From positions 1 to 21,774 of the IMG/VR virus record IMGVR_UViG_3300042691_015346: a stretch of DNA of 21,774 bases. One strand, given 5' to 3'. Numbering within the stretch: the first letter of the stretch is position 1; each line of letters begins with the position of its first letter. The position numbers were made by a program, and so were the translations under genes. The DNA is from a virus. The notes beneath the pieces were generated by a model. The model was not told where the DNA came from, did no database searches, and saw nothing but the letters and a program-made list of their open reading frames with translations. This document shows positions 21,570-21,774 of this stretch, piece after piece.

Positions 21570-21774
21570 ATGAAGAACCTATTAGTTGAATACAACGTTA
21601 TCGAATACGGTAAAGACCTTCTAGTTGAAGCAGCCGATGTTACTAAGCCATTAATGTTAAAGAATGTACTTCTTCAACGTGCTGAAGCAAAGAATCAAAA
21701 TGGGCGTATTTATCCTCGGGAAATTCTTTCGAGAGAAGCAGGACTATACAAAGAAAATTTCGTTGTACAACGCC
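21570..21774 (+). CDS. 21: Prohead core protease gp21, N-terminal part (cut by window edge)
   Basis: The last 205 bases encode the first 68 residues of a protein that matches the start of T4 gp21, the serine-type protease of the prohead core that matures head proteins by cutting after (Leu/Ile)-x-Glu. The segment VLLQRAEAKNQNGRIYPREIL (about 33-53) aligns with the conserved N-terminal strand and LYP motif of gp21. A GAGGAAAG ribosome-binding site precedes ATG 21570. Two LLVE sequences (4-7 and 17-20) upstream of the conserved region could be self-cleavage sites. The catalytic residues lie beyond the window and cannot be checked. Confidence 0.88.
   Translation, partial: MKNLLVEYNVIEYGKDLLVEAADVTKPLMLKNVLLQRAEAKNQNGRIYPREILSREAGLYKENFVVQR

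Noticed and set aside
1-21774. tRNA genes, CRISPR arrays, insertion sequences, intrinsic terminators
   Set aside because: Gaps are too short for these elements. No cloverleaf, spaced repeats, transposase motifs or GC-rich stem followed by a T run was found by eye.

Overview
The window is a stretch of a T4-like tailed phage genome (myovirus, Caudoviricetes). It is AT-rich and tightly packed, with every supported gene on the + strand and many start/stop overlaps of 1-4 bases. Markers read from the sequence are a DnaG-type primase, a fused gp47/gp46 recombination nuclease, the large terminase (gp17), the portal (gp20) and, cut by the right edge, the prohead protease (gp21). The host cannot be told from the sequence. 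The style of the small proteins resembles environmental, often marine, T4-like phages rather than coliphage T4 itself.

Layout. (1) 1-2672: the end of one structural protein, two paralogous structural proteins with a shared C-terminal motif, and a small protein of unknown role. (2) 2690-7154: a replication/recombination block with a PD-(D/E)XK resolvase-like nuclease, primase, and a single 1054-residue Mre11+Rad50-type protein. The primase ribosome-binding site lies in a 15-bp hairpin. (3) 7191-8999: a large Ser/Thr-rich structural protein. (4) 8996-13073: a multidomain enzyme (HNH-like + ligase-type nucleotidyltransferase + HxGH nucleotidylyltransferase), a zinc-ribbon protein, and a membrane-anchored coiled-coil protein. 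(5) 13081-14664: terminase. (6) 14720-18249: nine small genes, most encoding compact basic modules, plus an EF-hand protein and a Dps/ferritin-like protein. They lie where T4 has tail sheath and tube genes. (7) 18260-21774: portal, two helical proteins in the position of the T4 core proteins gp67/gp68, and the start of gp21.

How they may work together. Blocks 5-7 are the DNA-packaging and head-building set. Several proteins in blocks 4 and 6 begin with a short segment of the form M-x(4-6)-hydrophobic-x-x-E, with Glu near position 10. This closely resembles the N-terminal capsid-targeting sequence of T4 internal proteins, which gp21 cleaves. I infer that this region may encode a set of head-internal cargo proteins (nucleic-acid modules, a Dps-like protein, an EF-hand protein, and possibly the ligase/nucleotidylyltransferase fusion) packaged with DNA and perhaps injected. 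This is the most interesting possibility in the window and is a hypothesis.

No tRNA, CRISPR array, insertion sequence or clear intrinsic terminator was seen. No gene-free stretch exceeds about 60 bases. The larger gaps (3041-3081, 7155-7190, 14665-14719, 20129-20180) are AT-rich and are the best places for promoters.
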